Shown here: positions 1 through 8,243 of the stretch, one piece after another
Numbering within the stretch: the stretch's first letter is position 1
Layout of the letters: each line of letters begins with the position of its first letter
Assembly (NCBI GenBank): GCA_029256325.1
Contig: JAQSYD010000023.1
Location: 1-43,247, forward strand
Direction: 5' to 3'
Origin: Clostridia bacterium
Lineage (GTDB): Bacteria > Bacillota > Clostridia > Lutisporales > Lutisporaceae
DNA: 43,247 bases
Position numbers and translations under genes: made by a program
Notes under the pieces: generated by a model
Seen by the model: the letters and a program-made list of their open reading frames with translations, nothing else
Databases searched by the model: none
Told to the model about the DNA's origin: nothing

Positions 1-237
1 ATCTATATCATTTCTTTATTTTTCGGTGGCAGTTTAATCACATACTTTGGATTTTATAAAGGGTATGACATCGCAATAGCTATGTCGAGACCTGTTGGTG
101 CAACCGGATGGACTACATCAAAAGAGTTTATTGCAAGCTGCACGTATGTTCCTGTAATAATGGGCGTGTCTTTAATAATATTATCAATAACCTTTTCTAC
201 AGCTCTGTTTGTAAATTGGATCAATAAAAATGATTAA
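1..237 (+). CDS. C-terminal end of a membrane protein (partial)
   Basis: An open frame runs in from the left edge and ends at TAA 235-237, giving the last 78 residues of a protein whose start lies outside the window. It has two hydrophobic stretches, one at the very beginning (SLFFGGSLITYFGFY) and one near the end (VPVIMGVSLIILSITFSTALFV), separated by a polar loop with GATGWTTSKEF. It ends in the charged tail NWINKND. This is the pattern of a multi-pass permease or integral membrane protein, but I do not recognise the family from so short a piece. It converges on the protease gene that follows. Confidence is high that it is coding and low on function. Confidence 0.6.
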   Translation: MYIISLFFGGSLITYFGFYKGYDIAIAMSRPVGATGWTTSKEFIASCTYVPVIMGVSLIILSITFSTALFVNWINKND

Positions 238-377
238 CTATTCATTCCTTTAAAAGAGTATGGGAACAGGGCTTTGCCCCTCTAAAAAGAATATTTCCTG
301 CATAATTTAGTACAGTTTCTAGCATTACATAAACCAAAGAATAATGATGAGTGTCTAAAAATAAAAATGAATATTGA

Positions 378-430
378 GAAAAAGAGGGAGCATCGCAGGC
401 TGCTTAAAAAGCAGTTCTGCGATACTCCCT
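378..430 (-). terminator. Terminator of the FtsH-like gene
   Basis: A long imperfect hairpin has arms 385-405 and 409-430; CATCGCAG on one side faces CTGCGATA on the other, with AAGCAG/CTGCTT nearest the loop. Read on the minus strand it is followed by CTTTTTCTC, a T-run. It lies just past the stop of the reverse-strand protease gene and fits a Rho-independent terminator for it. The space 238-377 also holds a short AGGGC-TTT-GCCCT hairpin near 268-281, without a T-run, after the gene from the left. Confidence 0.7.
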
Positions 431-439
431 ATCATTATC

Positions 440-1933
440 TTATGCACACTCTGTATTGTTTGAATTTGTTAATATAAGTCTCAATTCATCGCCTGATATT
501 GTTTCTTTATCCAGCAATAACTCAACTACCTGTTTTATATCTCTCTTATGCTTTGAAAGCAGGTCGCGGGTATCATTTTCTACTTCCCTCAGAATCGATG
601 TGATAGCTGTATGAAGCTGGTCTCTCGGGATATCCTCTACAGAGATAATCCCAAGCTCGGACATTCCACTGTATATGATCTGTTTTGCCATGTCGGAGGC
701 ATGCTTAAAATCACTGGAGCCACCTGTACTTCTATTGCCAAATATCAGCTCTTCGGCCAGAACGCCAGCCAAAGCTACTGCAATTCTTGACTTAAGGTAA
801 TCGCAGGTATATAGGTACATATCATTTTCCTGTGTCTGGCGCACATAGCCCAAGGCATTGCTTCGAGATGCCACATTGACGCTGGCGACAGAATCAGGGA
901 GTCTTAGCTCACCAATTAGAGCATGGCCGGACTCATGCACTGCAATCCTGTGCTTTTCTTCCTTGCTAGGAAGCCTGTCAAGCTTTTCACCCATCATTAC
1001 CTTTTCAATAGCACTTCTGAAATGAGTGGATGTAATGTTTTCTGAGGCATCACGCATCGCCAGTATGGCGGCTTCATTCGTCACACTCTCCAATTGAGCA
1101 CCTGAGAATCCGAAGGTGTCCTTCGCCAAAGTGCCAATGGATACATCTGCTGCAAGCGGTTTGTTCCTGGTATGCAGCTTTAGAATATGCAAGCGTCCTT
1201 TTTTATCAGGTAAATCAACCTTTACCTGACGGTCAAATCTGCCGGGACGAAGCAAGGCTGAATCCAGCATATCAACACGATTTGTAGCCCCGATTATCAG
1301 TATTTTTACTTCGCCCTCAGAGGATACGCCATCCATCTGTACTAAAAGCTCGTTTAAGGTCTGGTCATGCTCCTGATTTCCATGATTCTGACCTCTTGCT
1401 CCTCCCAACACTTCTATTTCGTCAATGAATATAACAGCGCTGGTCTTTTTAAGTTTTTTTGCTGTTTCCTTCGCTTGGTCGAAAAGTCTGCGCACTCTCT
1501 GTGCACCTACCCCTACATACATTTCTACGAATTCTGAGCCGCTGACGGACAAGAATACCGAATTTGTGAACTGAGCAGCAGCTTTGGCCAATAAAGTTTT
1601 CCCTGTACCGGGAGGTCCACTGAGCAGTATTCCTTTTAAGGGACGTATTCCCAAAAGCTTTATCTGTTCATCGTTTTTTACGAAATCGAGGGCCTCAATG
1701 AGCTCGTTTTTGGCAACCTCCTGACCTCCTATATCATCAAAGGAGATTGTGCAGGTATTTCTTTCTACTGAAGCAAAGCTGCTGTTCTTGCCACGCTGTT
1801 TGCTTACGTTGAAATAGAATATTGCGCCGACGATACCTGCTAAGAACACGATAGGGAGAATATCCACGCCTTGAAGCATAAGGAACAAAAGTATTCCCAA
1901 CCCTGCTCCTATGATTATTTCTTTGTTTTTCAT
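440..1933 (-). CDS. FtsH-like AAA+ zinc metalloprotease, short form
   Basis: Membrane-bound ATP-dependent protease of the FtsH family, about 497 aa. Two hydrophobic segments lie within the first 43 residues, almost back to back. The AAA+ module follows: Walker A GPPGTGKT near residue 107, pore loop FVEMYVGVGA, Walker B VIFIDEIE near 168, and arginine fingers in LLRPGRFDRQ. The M41 protease domain has zinc site HESGH near 334 and a likely third ligand Asp in GGSSDF near 409. Typical FtsH is about 600-650 aa with a roughly 70-residue extracytoplasmic domain between its two TM helices. Here that domain is essentially absent. ATG 1933 shares its A with the upstream TGA and has GGAGG 9 nt away; a TTG at 1936 is a possible alternative. 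Because the genome probably also has a full-length FtsH, I give no symbol. Confidence 0.9.
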   Translation of the reverse strand: MKNKEIIIGAGLGILLFLMLQGVDILPIVFLAGIVGAIFYFNVSKQRGKNSSFASVERNTCTISFDDIGGQEVAKNELIEALDFVKNDEQIKLLGIRPLKGILLSGPPGTGKTLLAKAAAQFTNSVFLSVSGSEFVEMYVGVGAQRVRRLFDQAKETAKKLKKTSAVIFIDEIEVLGGARGQNHGNQEHDQTLNELLVQMDGVSSEGEVKILIIGATNRVDMLDSALLRPGRFDRQVKVDLPDKKGRLHILKLHTRNKPLAADVSIGTLAKDTFGFSGAQLESVTNEAAILAMRDASENITSTHFRSAIEKVMMGEKLDRLPSKEEKHRIAVHESGHALIGELRLPDSVASVNVASRSNALGYVRQTQENDMYLYTCDYLKSRIAVALAGVLAEELIFGNRSTGGSSDFKHASDMAKQIIYSGMSELGIISVEDIPRDQLHTAITSILREVENDTRDLLSKHKRDIKQVVELLLDKETISGDELRLILTNSNNTECA

Positions 1934-2475
1934 CAAAAATTCCCTCCGATCTTATCAGATTGTCGGGTTACTACAGCATATAAGAAGCTGTCGTTTTTTA
2001 CAAGCTGTAGGTATATATTCTGCTCATCTACATAAACCTTTGCTGTTGCTCCTGCTAAATCAGCTTTTTCCCGGACTTTTGCTTCCAGCAGTGGAAAATC
2101 TCCATCTACGATAGCTTTTTGAATATAGTAATGTATGTCATAGTATGTCTGCTCCAGCTCGGGAGAACGGCTATCCTTTATTTCTAGCTTATATTTGCTG
2201 CCTTTTAGTGTCTGTTCAATTTTTGTGTTGATTTCTTTGTAAGTTTTTTGAAGATTGGCGGTATTGTCCAGTGTAGCATATATCGTTGTGCTGTCATTTA
2301 TTTTATGACCATCATCCAAAGTTACGCTAAGAACTCCGTCAATATCGTTTAATGCGGTATCTAAAGGCAAGCCGACAGCATAGTTCTGCCATAATGCTTG
2401 TACTATAAACAAGCATGCCACTGTTATGATTAATGCAATACAGCCCTTCAAAATTTGAATGTATTTTACTTTCAT
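1933..2475 (-). CDS. Membrane-anchored protein co-translated with the short FtsH
   Basis: A 180-residue protein with one N-terminal TM helix (GCIALIITVACLFIVQALW) followed by a soluble domain of about 145 residues, which the positive-inside rule puts outside the cell. The start is ATG 2475, preceded by AGGAGGT with 5-nt spacing; the frame is open further upstream (to 2538) but without a ribosome site. Its TGA overlaps the ATG of the FtsH-like gene (TGATG), so the two are translationally coupled. I do not recognise the family. Context suggests a regulator, adaptor or substrate-presenting partner of the protease, possibly replacing the extracytoplasmic domain that the protease lacks. That role is inference only. 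Confidence 0.75.
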   Translation of the reverse strand: MKVKYIQILKGCIALIITVACLFIVQALWQNYAVGLPLDTALNDIDGVLSVTLDDGHKINDSTTIYATLDNTANLQKTYKEINTKIEQTLKGSKYKLEIKDSRSPELEQTYYDIHYYIQKAIVDGDFPLLEAKVREKADLAGATAKVYVDEQNIYLQLVKNDSFLYAVVTRQSDKIGGNF

Positions 2476-2712
2476 AACAGACCTCCTATCTAAATTTAGT
2501 TTACATAATATTATATCATACAAGACAAAACGCACCAACGTAAGATTTTAGCATAAATCTATACGGAAGTTTAATTTTCCAAAATTATGTAAGTTTGCTG
2601 TAAAGTATAATAATTTTAAAAATGAATATAATATATTATGATTCATAGAACGTTTATAAAGGTTAGAATGAAATGTTATAAAATGCTGTAAAAGAAAGGA
2701 TGTTTGAACTGT

Positions 2713-2931
2713 ATGGACAAATTTGCACTTGTATTAGTCATTGTAGGAGCCTTAAACTGGTTATTGGTCGGGCTTTTCCAGTTTGATTTGGTAGCAGCTA
2801 TTTTTGGAGGGCAGGACGCGCTTCTCAGTAGAGTGGTTTATACTTTGGTGGGTGTTGCGGGCATCTGGACTATCAGCCTGCTTTTCAGAGACCGCGACAA
2901 AGTAGCAACAAAGGATAACAACAGAGTATAA
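2713..2931 (+). CDS. DUF378 family small membrane protein
   Basis: A 72-residue protein with two TM helices. The opening MDKFALVLVIVGALNWLLVG matches the DUF378 family, whose hallmark is a GxLNWxLVGLF segment; the second helix is VVYTLVGVAGIWTISLLF, followed by a charged tail. Function is unknown. ATG 2713 fits the family start; an in-frame TTG at 2704 is only 3 nt from the GAAAGGA ribosome site, which is too close. It is monocistronic, divergent from the protease pair, and ends at a strong terminator. Confidence 0.85.
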   Translation: MDKFALVLVIVGALNWLLVGLFQFDLVAAIFGGQDALLSRVVYTLVGVAGIWTISLLFRDRDKVATKDNNRV

Positions 2932-2960
2932 AGGTAAAAAAATAACAATGGAAAAGCAAA

Positions 2961-2993
2961 TAGAACCTCGGAAAATCGAGGTTCTATTTTTTT
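2961..2993 (+). terminator. Terminator of the DUF378 gene
   Basis: A perfect 10-bp stem, TAGAACCTCG (2961-2970) with CGAGGTTCTA (2977-2986), loop GAAAAT, is followed by a run of eight T. This is a textbook Rho-independent terminator. Confidence 0.93.
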
Positions 2994-3338
2994 AGGTTTC
3001 CTATCATTGAAATATCAGCAAATAGCCTAGTGAAATGAAACTTGCTAATAATAAAGGACTTAAATATATGCATATTAAGAATTCACCTGTACATTGTTTT
3101 CATGGTTTATAATCTCCATAATTTTATCAATTGAAGCTAAAAAGATATATCTTAAGAAGTTGACGGGATCTAATTGCATTATGTGTGAAAACAAATAATT
3201 ATATTATGTAAATTTAGGAATTTCAAGGATGATGATTGGTGCAACAATGTGCATCAAATAGATAATTATTTATAGGTAGTATATTCCGAAATTGATTTAA
3301 GTGCATAAGATATATTATTAAGTAAAGGGGTAGATAAA
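2994..3338. other. AT-rich spacer upstream of cysteine synthase
   Basis: No gene is seen. The only structure is an inverted repeat TTGGTGCA (3236-3243) / TGCATCAA (3250-3257), 8 bp with one G-T pair and a 6-nt gap, about 80 bp before the cysteine synthase start. It could be an operator. TATATT at 3311-3316 may be a -10 box but has no well-spaced -35. I looked for S-box and T-box signatures, which would suit a sulfur gene, and found none. Confidence 0.4.
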
Positions 3339-4241
3339 ATGGTGACTGAAAATATACTAGATGTCATTGGTAATACGCCTTTGGTAAGCCTAAAAAAACT
3401 ATCTGGGTTAAATATTTTTGCTAAGGCAGAATATCTGAACCCGGGTGGAAGTATTAAAGACAGGATTGCCAAATATATGATTGAGCAGGCGGAGGAGAAA
3501 GGGATATTGAAACCGGGCATGACAATTATGGAACCTACTTCGGGCAATACAGGAATTGGTATAGCCTTAGTTGGCGTGCAAAAAGGATATAGGGTTGTGA
3601 TTGTTATGCCTGAAAATATGAGCGAGGAAAGAAAAAAGATTATAGTGGCATTGGGTGCGGAACTTATCCTCACTAATAGGGAAGAAAGTATTGGTGGATC
3701 AGTGGCAGAGGTTGAAAGACTTAAGGCAAAGGATTCAAATATTTTTATACCGCAGCAGTTTGAGAATCCTGATAATCCACAAATTCATTATCTTACTACA
3801 GCCTCAGAAATTTGGGAACAAATGATTGGTAAGGTTGATGTTTTCGTTTCAGGGCTGGGCAGTGGAGGAACCTTGGGAGGAATCGGCAGATTTCTTAAAG
3901 AAAAGAACCCTAAGGCCAAGGTAATTGCAGTAGAACCTAAAAATGTATCAGCACTTTTGGGACACGAGCCGGGATTGCATAAAATTCAAGGAATCGGTGA
4001 TGGTTTTATTCCAAAAGTATTGGATGTAAGTCTCATTGATGATGTTATTGAAGTTACGGACAGTGACGCAATTAACACAGCCAGGGACTTGTCAAGAGTC
4101 CAGGGGATTCTGGCAGGCACCTCTTCCGGTGCCAATGTATGGGCTTCTATGAAAATTGCACATAAGTATGGTACAGATAAAAATATTGTTACTGTTTTGC
4201 CCGACAGAGTTGAAAGATATTTTAGTACATCTCTGATTTAA
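3339..4241 (+). CDS. cysK: Cysteine synthase (O-acetylserine sulfhydrylase family)
   Basis: A PLP-dependent beta-replacement enzyme that makes L-cysteine from an activated serine and sulfide; cytosolic, 300 aa, normal family length. PLP lysine K40 lies in NPGGSIKDR, the substrate-binding loop PTSGNTG at about 66-72, and the phosphate loop GSGGTLGG near 174-181. The C-terminal motif, usually PDSGERYLS, reads PDRVERYFS: the serine that normally contacts the pyridine nitrogen is Arg290. That makes the exact donor (O-acetylserine, O-phosphoserine, or a cystathionine-synthase-like reaction) less certain. ATG 3339 follows AAAGGGG with good spacing. It stands alone, with no serine acetyltransferase beside it, and a terminator follows. 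Confidence 0.85.
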   Translation: MVTENILDVIGNTPLVSLKKLSGLNIFAKAEYLNPGGSIKDRIAKYMIEQAEEKGILKPGMTIMEPTSGNTGIGIALVGVQKGYRVVIVMPENMSEERKKIIVALGAELILTNREESIGGSVAEVERLKAKDSNIFIPQQFENPDNPQIHYLTTASEIWEQMIGKVDVFVSGLGSGGTLGGIGRFLKEKNPKAKVIAVEPKNVSALLGHEPGLHKIQGIGDGFIPKVLDVSLIDDVIEVTDSDAINTARDLSRVQGILAGTSSGANVWASMKIAHKYGTDKNIVTVLPDRVERYFSTSLI

Positions 4242-4261
4242 TAGTCTTAATCCCTTCATAT

Positions 4262-4302
4262 AAATGGAATGGCATCATCTAATAAATGCCATTCCATTTT
4301 AC
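4262..4302 (+). terminator. Terminator of cysteine synthase
   Basis: A perfect 14-bp stem, AAATGGAATGGCAT (4262-4275) with its complement at 4286-4299, a 10-nt loop, and a short T-tract ending the 3' arm. Confidence 0.88.
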
Positions 4303-4374
4303 TTCTATACAATATTAAATAATTGTTTTAAGTGCGAATGCCGCCACATAGAATGAAATGTAAACTTTATTGTT

Positions 4375-5934
4375 ATGCAATTCAAGGGGGCTGGTATTCT
4401 GGACAAGGAAGTTGAAATTTCAACAATTGGTCAAGTAGAAGACAGATTAGAGAACCCAGAAGAACTGGAAGTAGAAAGCACTATAGAAGATGAATTCGAG
4501 AAAGTGCCAGAAGAGGAAATAGATCTAATAGAAGCTACCTTAGAAAAGGAAGAAGAGAAGCCTAGGCATAATTATAAAAAGGTTATTAAGGGTGCTATAA
4601 TAGCTCTATGCACTTTACTTGTTCTCTATGGTGGAATGACGGTATATTTTATGAGCCATTATTATTTTGGCTCTGAAATTAACTGTATAAATGTTTCCGG
4701 CAAAACTGTAGATGCTGTTGAAGTACTGATGGAATCTGAGCTTCAAGATTATACATTGACCCTAAAAAAGCGTGGAGGAGAAATTGAGCAGATAAAGGCA
4801 GCAGACGTGGGCTTAAGATATACTTCCTATGAGGCGTTTAAAAAGCTTAAAGACAGTCAAAATCCTTTTAGTTGGGTTATTGCATGCTTTGATGCAAAGG
4901 CTTCAAAAATCGAAGTAGGAGTTTCCTATGATGAAAAGCAATTGAAGGGGAAAATAGATAACCTATCCTGCTTTGACAACTATAGAATAATTGAGCCCCA
5001 AAATCCTACCTTTCAATATATAGAGAATCGCTATGTAATTGTTGATGAAATCCCCGGGAATAAGGTGGATAAAGATATTCTATATTATCATGTGGCAAAA
5101 GCACTGCTTAGCAAGAAGGCTGAAATAGATTTAGAAGCAATTAACTGCTATATAAAGCCGCAATATAACTCAGAAGCCCCAAAAATACTAGAGGTTAAAG
5201 ATGCTCTTAATAAATATTCATCCGCAAAAATTACCTATACGATTGGTAATAGCAATGAGATTTTAGATGGTTCCACAATAAACAAGTGGCTCATGGTTAA
5301 TCAGAACTTTGAAGTTATGATTGATAACAAGAAGGTGCAGGAGTACATAGACACACTTTGTGAAAAATATGATACAACAGGTAGAACAAGAAGCTTTATT
5401 ACGTCTTCCGGTGAGACAATACAAATAGGCGGCGGTGATTTTGGCCGAACGATTAGTAAAGTTAAAGAAGCGGAAAGTCTGATTTCAGATATAAAAGAAG
5501 GGCGAAAAATAATGAAGGAGCCTGCATATAGCCAGACTGTATTTTCCCATGGCAACAGTGATATTGCAGATACCTATGTTGAGATTGATATGAATAAGCA
5601 GTATATCTGGTTCTATAAAAATGGCTCGCTGATAGTAGATGGGGATATTGTTACAGGCAATGTAAAGGCTGGTCATAGGACACCTAAGGGAGTTTACAGC
5701 TTAAAGTATAAAGCAAAAAATGTAGTTTTGAGGGGACCTGGTTATGCTGCTCCGGTTACCTTTTGGATGCCCTTTAATGGAGGTATTGGAATTCATGATG
5801 CAAACTGGAGAAGTAAGTTTGGAGGAAGTATATATAAGACAGATGGTTCTCATGGTTGTATAAATTGTCCCTACAAGGTGGCAAAGGAGATTTACAATAA
5901 CATTGAGATAGGTACTCCGGTTATTTGCTATTAG
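4375..5934 (+). CDS. L,D-transpeptidase with YkuD domain, membrane-anchored
   Basis: A cell-wall enzyme of 519 aa that forms L,D (3-3) peptidoglycan cross-links. It has a very acidic cytoplasmic tail (about 1-65), one TM helix at about 70-93 (GAIIALCTLLVLYGGMTVYF), two extracellular substrate-binding modules of the PG_binding_4 type, and a C-terminal YkuD domain. The catalytic signature is H474 in GIGIHD and SHGCIN with nucleophile Cys495. The start is not secure: ATG 4375 has no ribosome site upstream. An AAGGGGG at 4384-4389 would instead serve ATT 4396 or CTG 4399, which would shorten the tail by 7-8 residues. It is monocistronic, between two terminators. Confidence 0.88.
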   Translation: MQFKGAGILDKEVEISTIGQVEDRLENPEELEVESTIEDEFEKVPEEEIDLIEATLEKEEEKPRHNYKKVIKGAIIALCTLLVLYGGMTVYFMSHYYFGSEINCINVSGKTVDAVEVLMESELQDYTLTLKKRGGEIEQIKAADVGLRYTSYEAFKKLKDSQNPFSWVIACFDAKASKIEVGVSYDEKQLKGKIDNLSCFDNYRIIEPQNPTFQYIENRYVIVDEIPGNKVDKDILYYHVAKALLSKKAEIDLEAINCYIKPQYNSEAPKILEVKDALNKYSSAKITYTIGNSNEILDGSTINKWLMVNQNFEVMIDNKKVQEYIDTLCEKYDTTGRTRSFITSSGETIQIGGGDFGRTISKVKEAESLISDIKEGRKIMKEPAYSQTVFSHGNSDIADTYVEIDMNKQYIWFYKNGSLIVDGDIVTGNVKAGHRTPKGVYSLKYKAKNVVLRGPGYAAPVTFWMPFNGGIGIHDANWRSKFGGSIYKTDGSHGCINCPYKVAKEIYNNIEIGTPVICY

Positions 5935-5970
5935 TGGTATCAGGCATACTCTAAATAAAAAGATAAACAG

Positions 5971-6005
5971 AAAAAGATGGAAAGCGAACTTCCCATCTTT
6001 TTTTC
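5971..6005 (+). terminator. Terminator of the L,D-transpeptidase gene
   Basis: A stem AAAAAGATGG (5971-5980) pairs with CCATCTTTTT (5993-6002), followed by more T. The hairpin is A/T-rich and has a 12-nt loop. Confidence 0.8.
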
Positions 6006-6206
6006 GTTATGGACTATAGCTTGTTGAGCTCACCAAATTATGCGAAACATAAGACCACCTGCTATGCGGACGGTTTTTATTATGTAAATAAGGTGAAGTA
6101 CAGGCTTAAAGAATGATGATAGAATATAGTTTTATCTTCCCTTAGATGAACAGTTTGATGAAATATTTTATTTTGATTATTTGAAATAAACATGATGTGA
6201 CATTTC

Positions 6207-6235
6207 TTGACACTGTGATGCATTAGGCATAGAAT
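6207..6235 (+). promoter_or_regulatory. Sigma-A promoter of the SulP gene
   Basis: TTGACA (6207-6212), 17-bp spacer, TAGAAT (6230-6235). It gives a leader of about 50 nt before ATG 6294. The rest of the spacer 6006-6206 shows no gene. Confidence 0.75.
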
Positions 6236-6293
6236 TATAATCGTGAGGTTTTTTTGCCTTAAAGAATTCTTCAAAAAGATAAGGGGTAATTAT

Positions 6294-7751
6294 ATGAGCT
6301 TATTTACGAATTACACTACACAATTAAAACAGGAATTTTCAGGATATAACACAAAAAAACTAAGTAAGGATTTGTTATCAGGCGTTACGGTAGCTGCTGT
6401 AGCATTGCCTTTGGCCCTTGCCTTTGGTGTAGGCAGCGGAGCCAGCGCTGCTTCCGGAATTGTAACTGCAGTCATTGCAGGGTTATTTATTGGTGCGTTG
6501 TCCGGTGCTTCCTATCAAATATCAGGACCTACCGGTGCCATGACTGCAATTCTTGTATCTCTGGTTGCACAATATCAGCTGCAGGGAGTTTTTATTGCTT
6601 GTCTACTATCCGGTATCTTATTGCTGTTAGCCGGCATTTTTAAATTGGGAGATTTGGTTGCCTTTATACCGTTGCCTGTTATAACAGGCTTTACATCCGG
6701 TATTGCAGTAATCATTGCATTGGGGCAAATCAACAATCTTACCGGCTTTGTTTCCAGTGGACACAGCACCTTAGCAAAGCTGTCCAGCTATTTTACGATG
6801 GAACAAAGCTTTAATGGAGCTGCATTTGTGATTGGTACGGCGGTTATCTTGTTTATGCTTATCTATCCTAAAAAGTTTAATCAATACTGTCCCAGTTCGT
6901 TGGCAGCTATTATTTTAGCCACTGCTGCAACGGTACTTTTCAAGCTTCCCATTGACAATGTAGGAGAGATTCCTAGAAGTATATTTCTTCAAGACAGACT
7001 TCATCTAAGCGGTATAAACATGGATCAAATCCAGAACTTATTAATACCGGCCGTTAGTATTGCTGCACTAGGACTAATAGAAAGTCTCCTTTGCGGAGCT
7101 TCTGCAGGACGTATGAAAAATGAAAAGCTAAATGCAGGTCAGGAGCTAATCGCTCAAGGCATTGGGAATATTGTTCTGCCCTTTTTCGGAGGAGTCCCGG
7201 CTACCGCTGCGATTGCGCGTACTAGTGTAGCAATTTCCTCAGGTGCGCAGACCCGGTTGACCAGTATTTTTCATGCCATCGTATTGCTGCTTTCCATGTT
7301 TGTTCTAGGAGGAGTAATGTCTGCCATTCCTCTTTCAGCCTTGGCAGGTGTGCTTATTGTTACTGCTTGGCGGATGAATGAATGGCATGTAATCAAGGAT
7401 ATTTTCCACAAAAAGCTGAAGAGCTCTATTTCTAAATTTCTAATTACCATGGCTGCTACAGTTATTTTTGACTTGACTATTGCAATTATCATCGGTGTAT
7501 TTTTCTCCATCGTGATGTTTGTTATTAAGGTCTCTGATATGCAAATCAATGTCAGTGATATAGATCCTAACAAGCTCCAAGATAAAACACAATACAGCGA
7601 CCATCATAAACGTACATGCGTCATATATATTACAGGTCCTTTATACTTCGGCACAGCCAATAAAATTTTCCATGAGAGGAGTACCTTTGGCAGATATTTC
7701 GGGCGTAAAGGTTTTGGAGGATTTGTGCTTGCGCTTATCTCAGCAAAATAA
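6294..7751 (+). CDS. SulP family anion transporter, STAS domain disrupted
   Basis: Membrane permease of the SLC26/SulP family, transporting an anion such as sulfate or bicarbonate. ATG 6294 follows AAGGGGT by 6 nt; a GTG at 6243 in the same frame lacks a ribosome site. The transport domain looks complete, with the N-terminal signature LLSGVTVAAVALPLALAFG, then SGPTGAMTAIL and GGVPATAAIARTS. The cytoplasmic STAS domain starts normally (CVIYITGPLYFGTANKIF), then the frame changes. The expected RGVPxxDxSGVKxLE block follows directly but in the +1 frame, as the next entry. Roughly 19 residues between TANKIF and MRGVP are also missing, so this looks like a deletion of about 56 or 59 nt. The protein as read ends in an unrelated tail of about 22 residues. 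The transporter could still fold but would lack a normal STAS regulator. Confidence 0.85.
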   Translation: MSLFTNYTTQLKQEFSGYNTKKLSKDLLSGVTVAAVALPLALAFGVGSGASAASGIVTAVIAGLFIGALSGASYQISGPTGAMTAILVSLVAQYQLQGVFIACLLSGILLLLAGIFKLGDLVAFIPLPVITGFTSGIAVIIALGQINNLTGFVSSGHSTLAKLSSYFTMEQSFNGAAFVIGTAVILFMLIYPKKFNQYCPSSLAAIILATAATVLFKLPIDNVGEIPRSIFLQDRLHLSGINMDQIQNLLIPAVSIAALGLIESLLCGASAGRMKNEKLNAGQELIAQGIGNIVLPFFGGVPATAAIARTSVAISSGAQTRLTSIFHAIVLLLSMFVLGGVMSAIPLSALAGVLIVTAWRMNEWHVIKDIFHKKLKSSISKFLITMAATVIFDLTIAIIIGVFFSIVMFVIKVSDMQINVSDIDPNKLQDKTQYSDHHKRTCVIYITGPLYFGTANKIFHERSTFGRYFGRKGFGGFVLALISAK

Positions 7752-7905
7752 AGCCGTATACTTTACCTGCATACAGCCTGCTGTTATGGAAATGTTTGAG
7801 CGATGCGGCATGAAGGAATATATAGGCGAGGATAAATTCTTCTGGAGTACGGATAAGGTACTCAGCAAGCTGAGCAAAGCATCAGGAGATGCTATTGATT
7901 TATAG
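7672..7905 (+). pseudogene. Displaced C-terminal half of the SulP STAS domain
   Basis: This frame encodes MRGVPLADISGVKVLEDLC and onwards, the second half of the STAS domain belonging to the preceding SulP gene. It lies +1 relative to that gene and overlaps its aberrant tail by 80 nt. No ribosome site precedes the ATG, so independent translation is unlikely. The conserved D-x-SG loop and a following helix-strand pattern remain recognisable over 77 residues, so the disruption is recent or a sequence error. Confidence 0.75.
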
Positions 7906-8029
7906 GAGCAAGTGCCAAGTATCGTAGTTCATAAGTTATTTGAGAACACTATTTAGGCAATTGGCAAAGAACAGAACACTGATTGAGTCGGCAGTAATAA
8001 ATAAAGGCAGAAATTTAGATTGTCATGTG

Positions 8030-8070
8030 GGGACAGGGGAATGAGTTTATTCTCTTGTCCCTATCATTTT
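8030..8070 (+). terminator. Terminator after the SulP locus
   Basis: A 12-bp stem, GGGACAGGGGAA (8030-8041) with TTCTCTTGTCCC (8050-8061), includes G-T pairs and has an 8-nt loop. It is followed by a weak T-tract ending in ATTTT. Confidence 0.65.
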
Positions 8071-8152
8071 GTGGAATTTTATAAAAATGTAAGGAAAATG
8101 AAGTTATTCGTGTATAATTGAGATAGACTACTCACTGCACATTTTTGTTAAA

Positions 8153-8181
8153 TTGGTTAATTTTTTTCGAAAATATATAAT
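8153..8181 (+). promoter_or_regulatory. Probable promoter of the 8244 gene
   Basis: TTGGTT (8153-8158), 17-bp spacer, TATAAT (8176-8181). The -10 is perfect and the -35 weak. It lies 62 bp before the ribosome site-supported ATG. Confidence 0.55.
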
Positions 8182-8243
8182 ATATGTATATTTATGGGAA
8201 ATATAGCTGGTTTATATGGAAAAACTTAAAGGAGGTAAAAATA

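Noticed and set aside
2994-3338. S-box or cysteine-responsive riboswitch before cysteine synthase
   Set aside because: No S-box consensus and no terminator/antiterminator pair; only one short inverted repeat.
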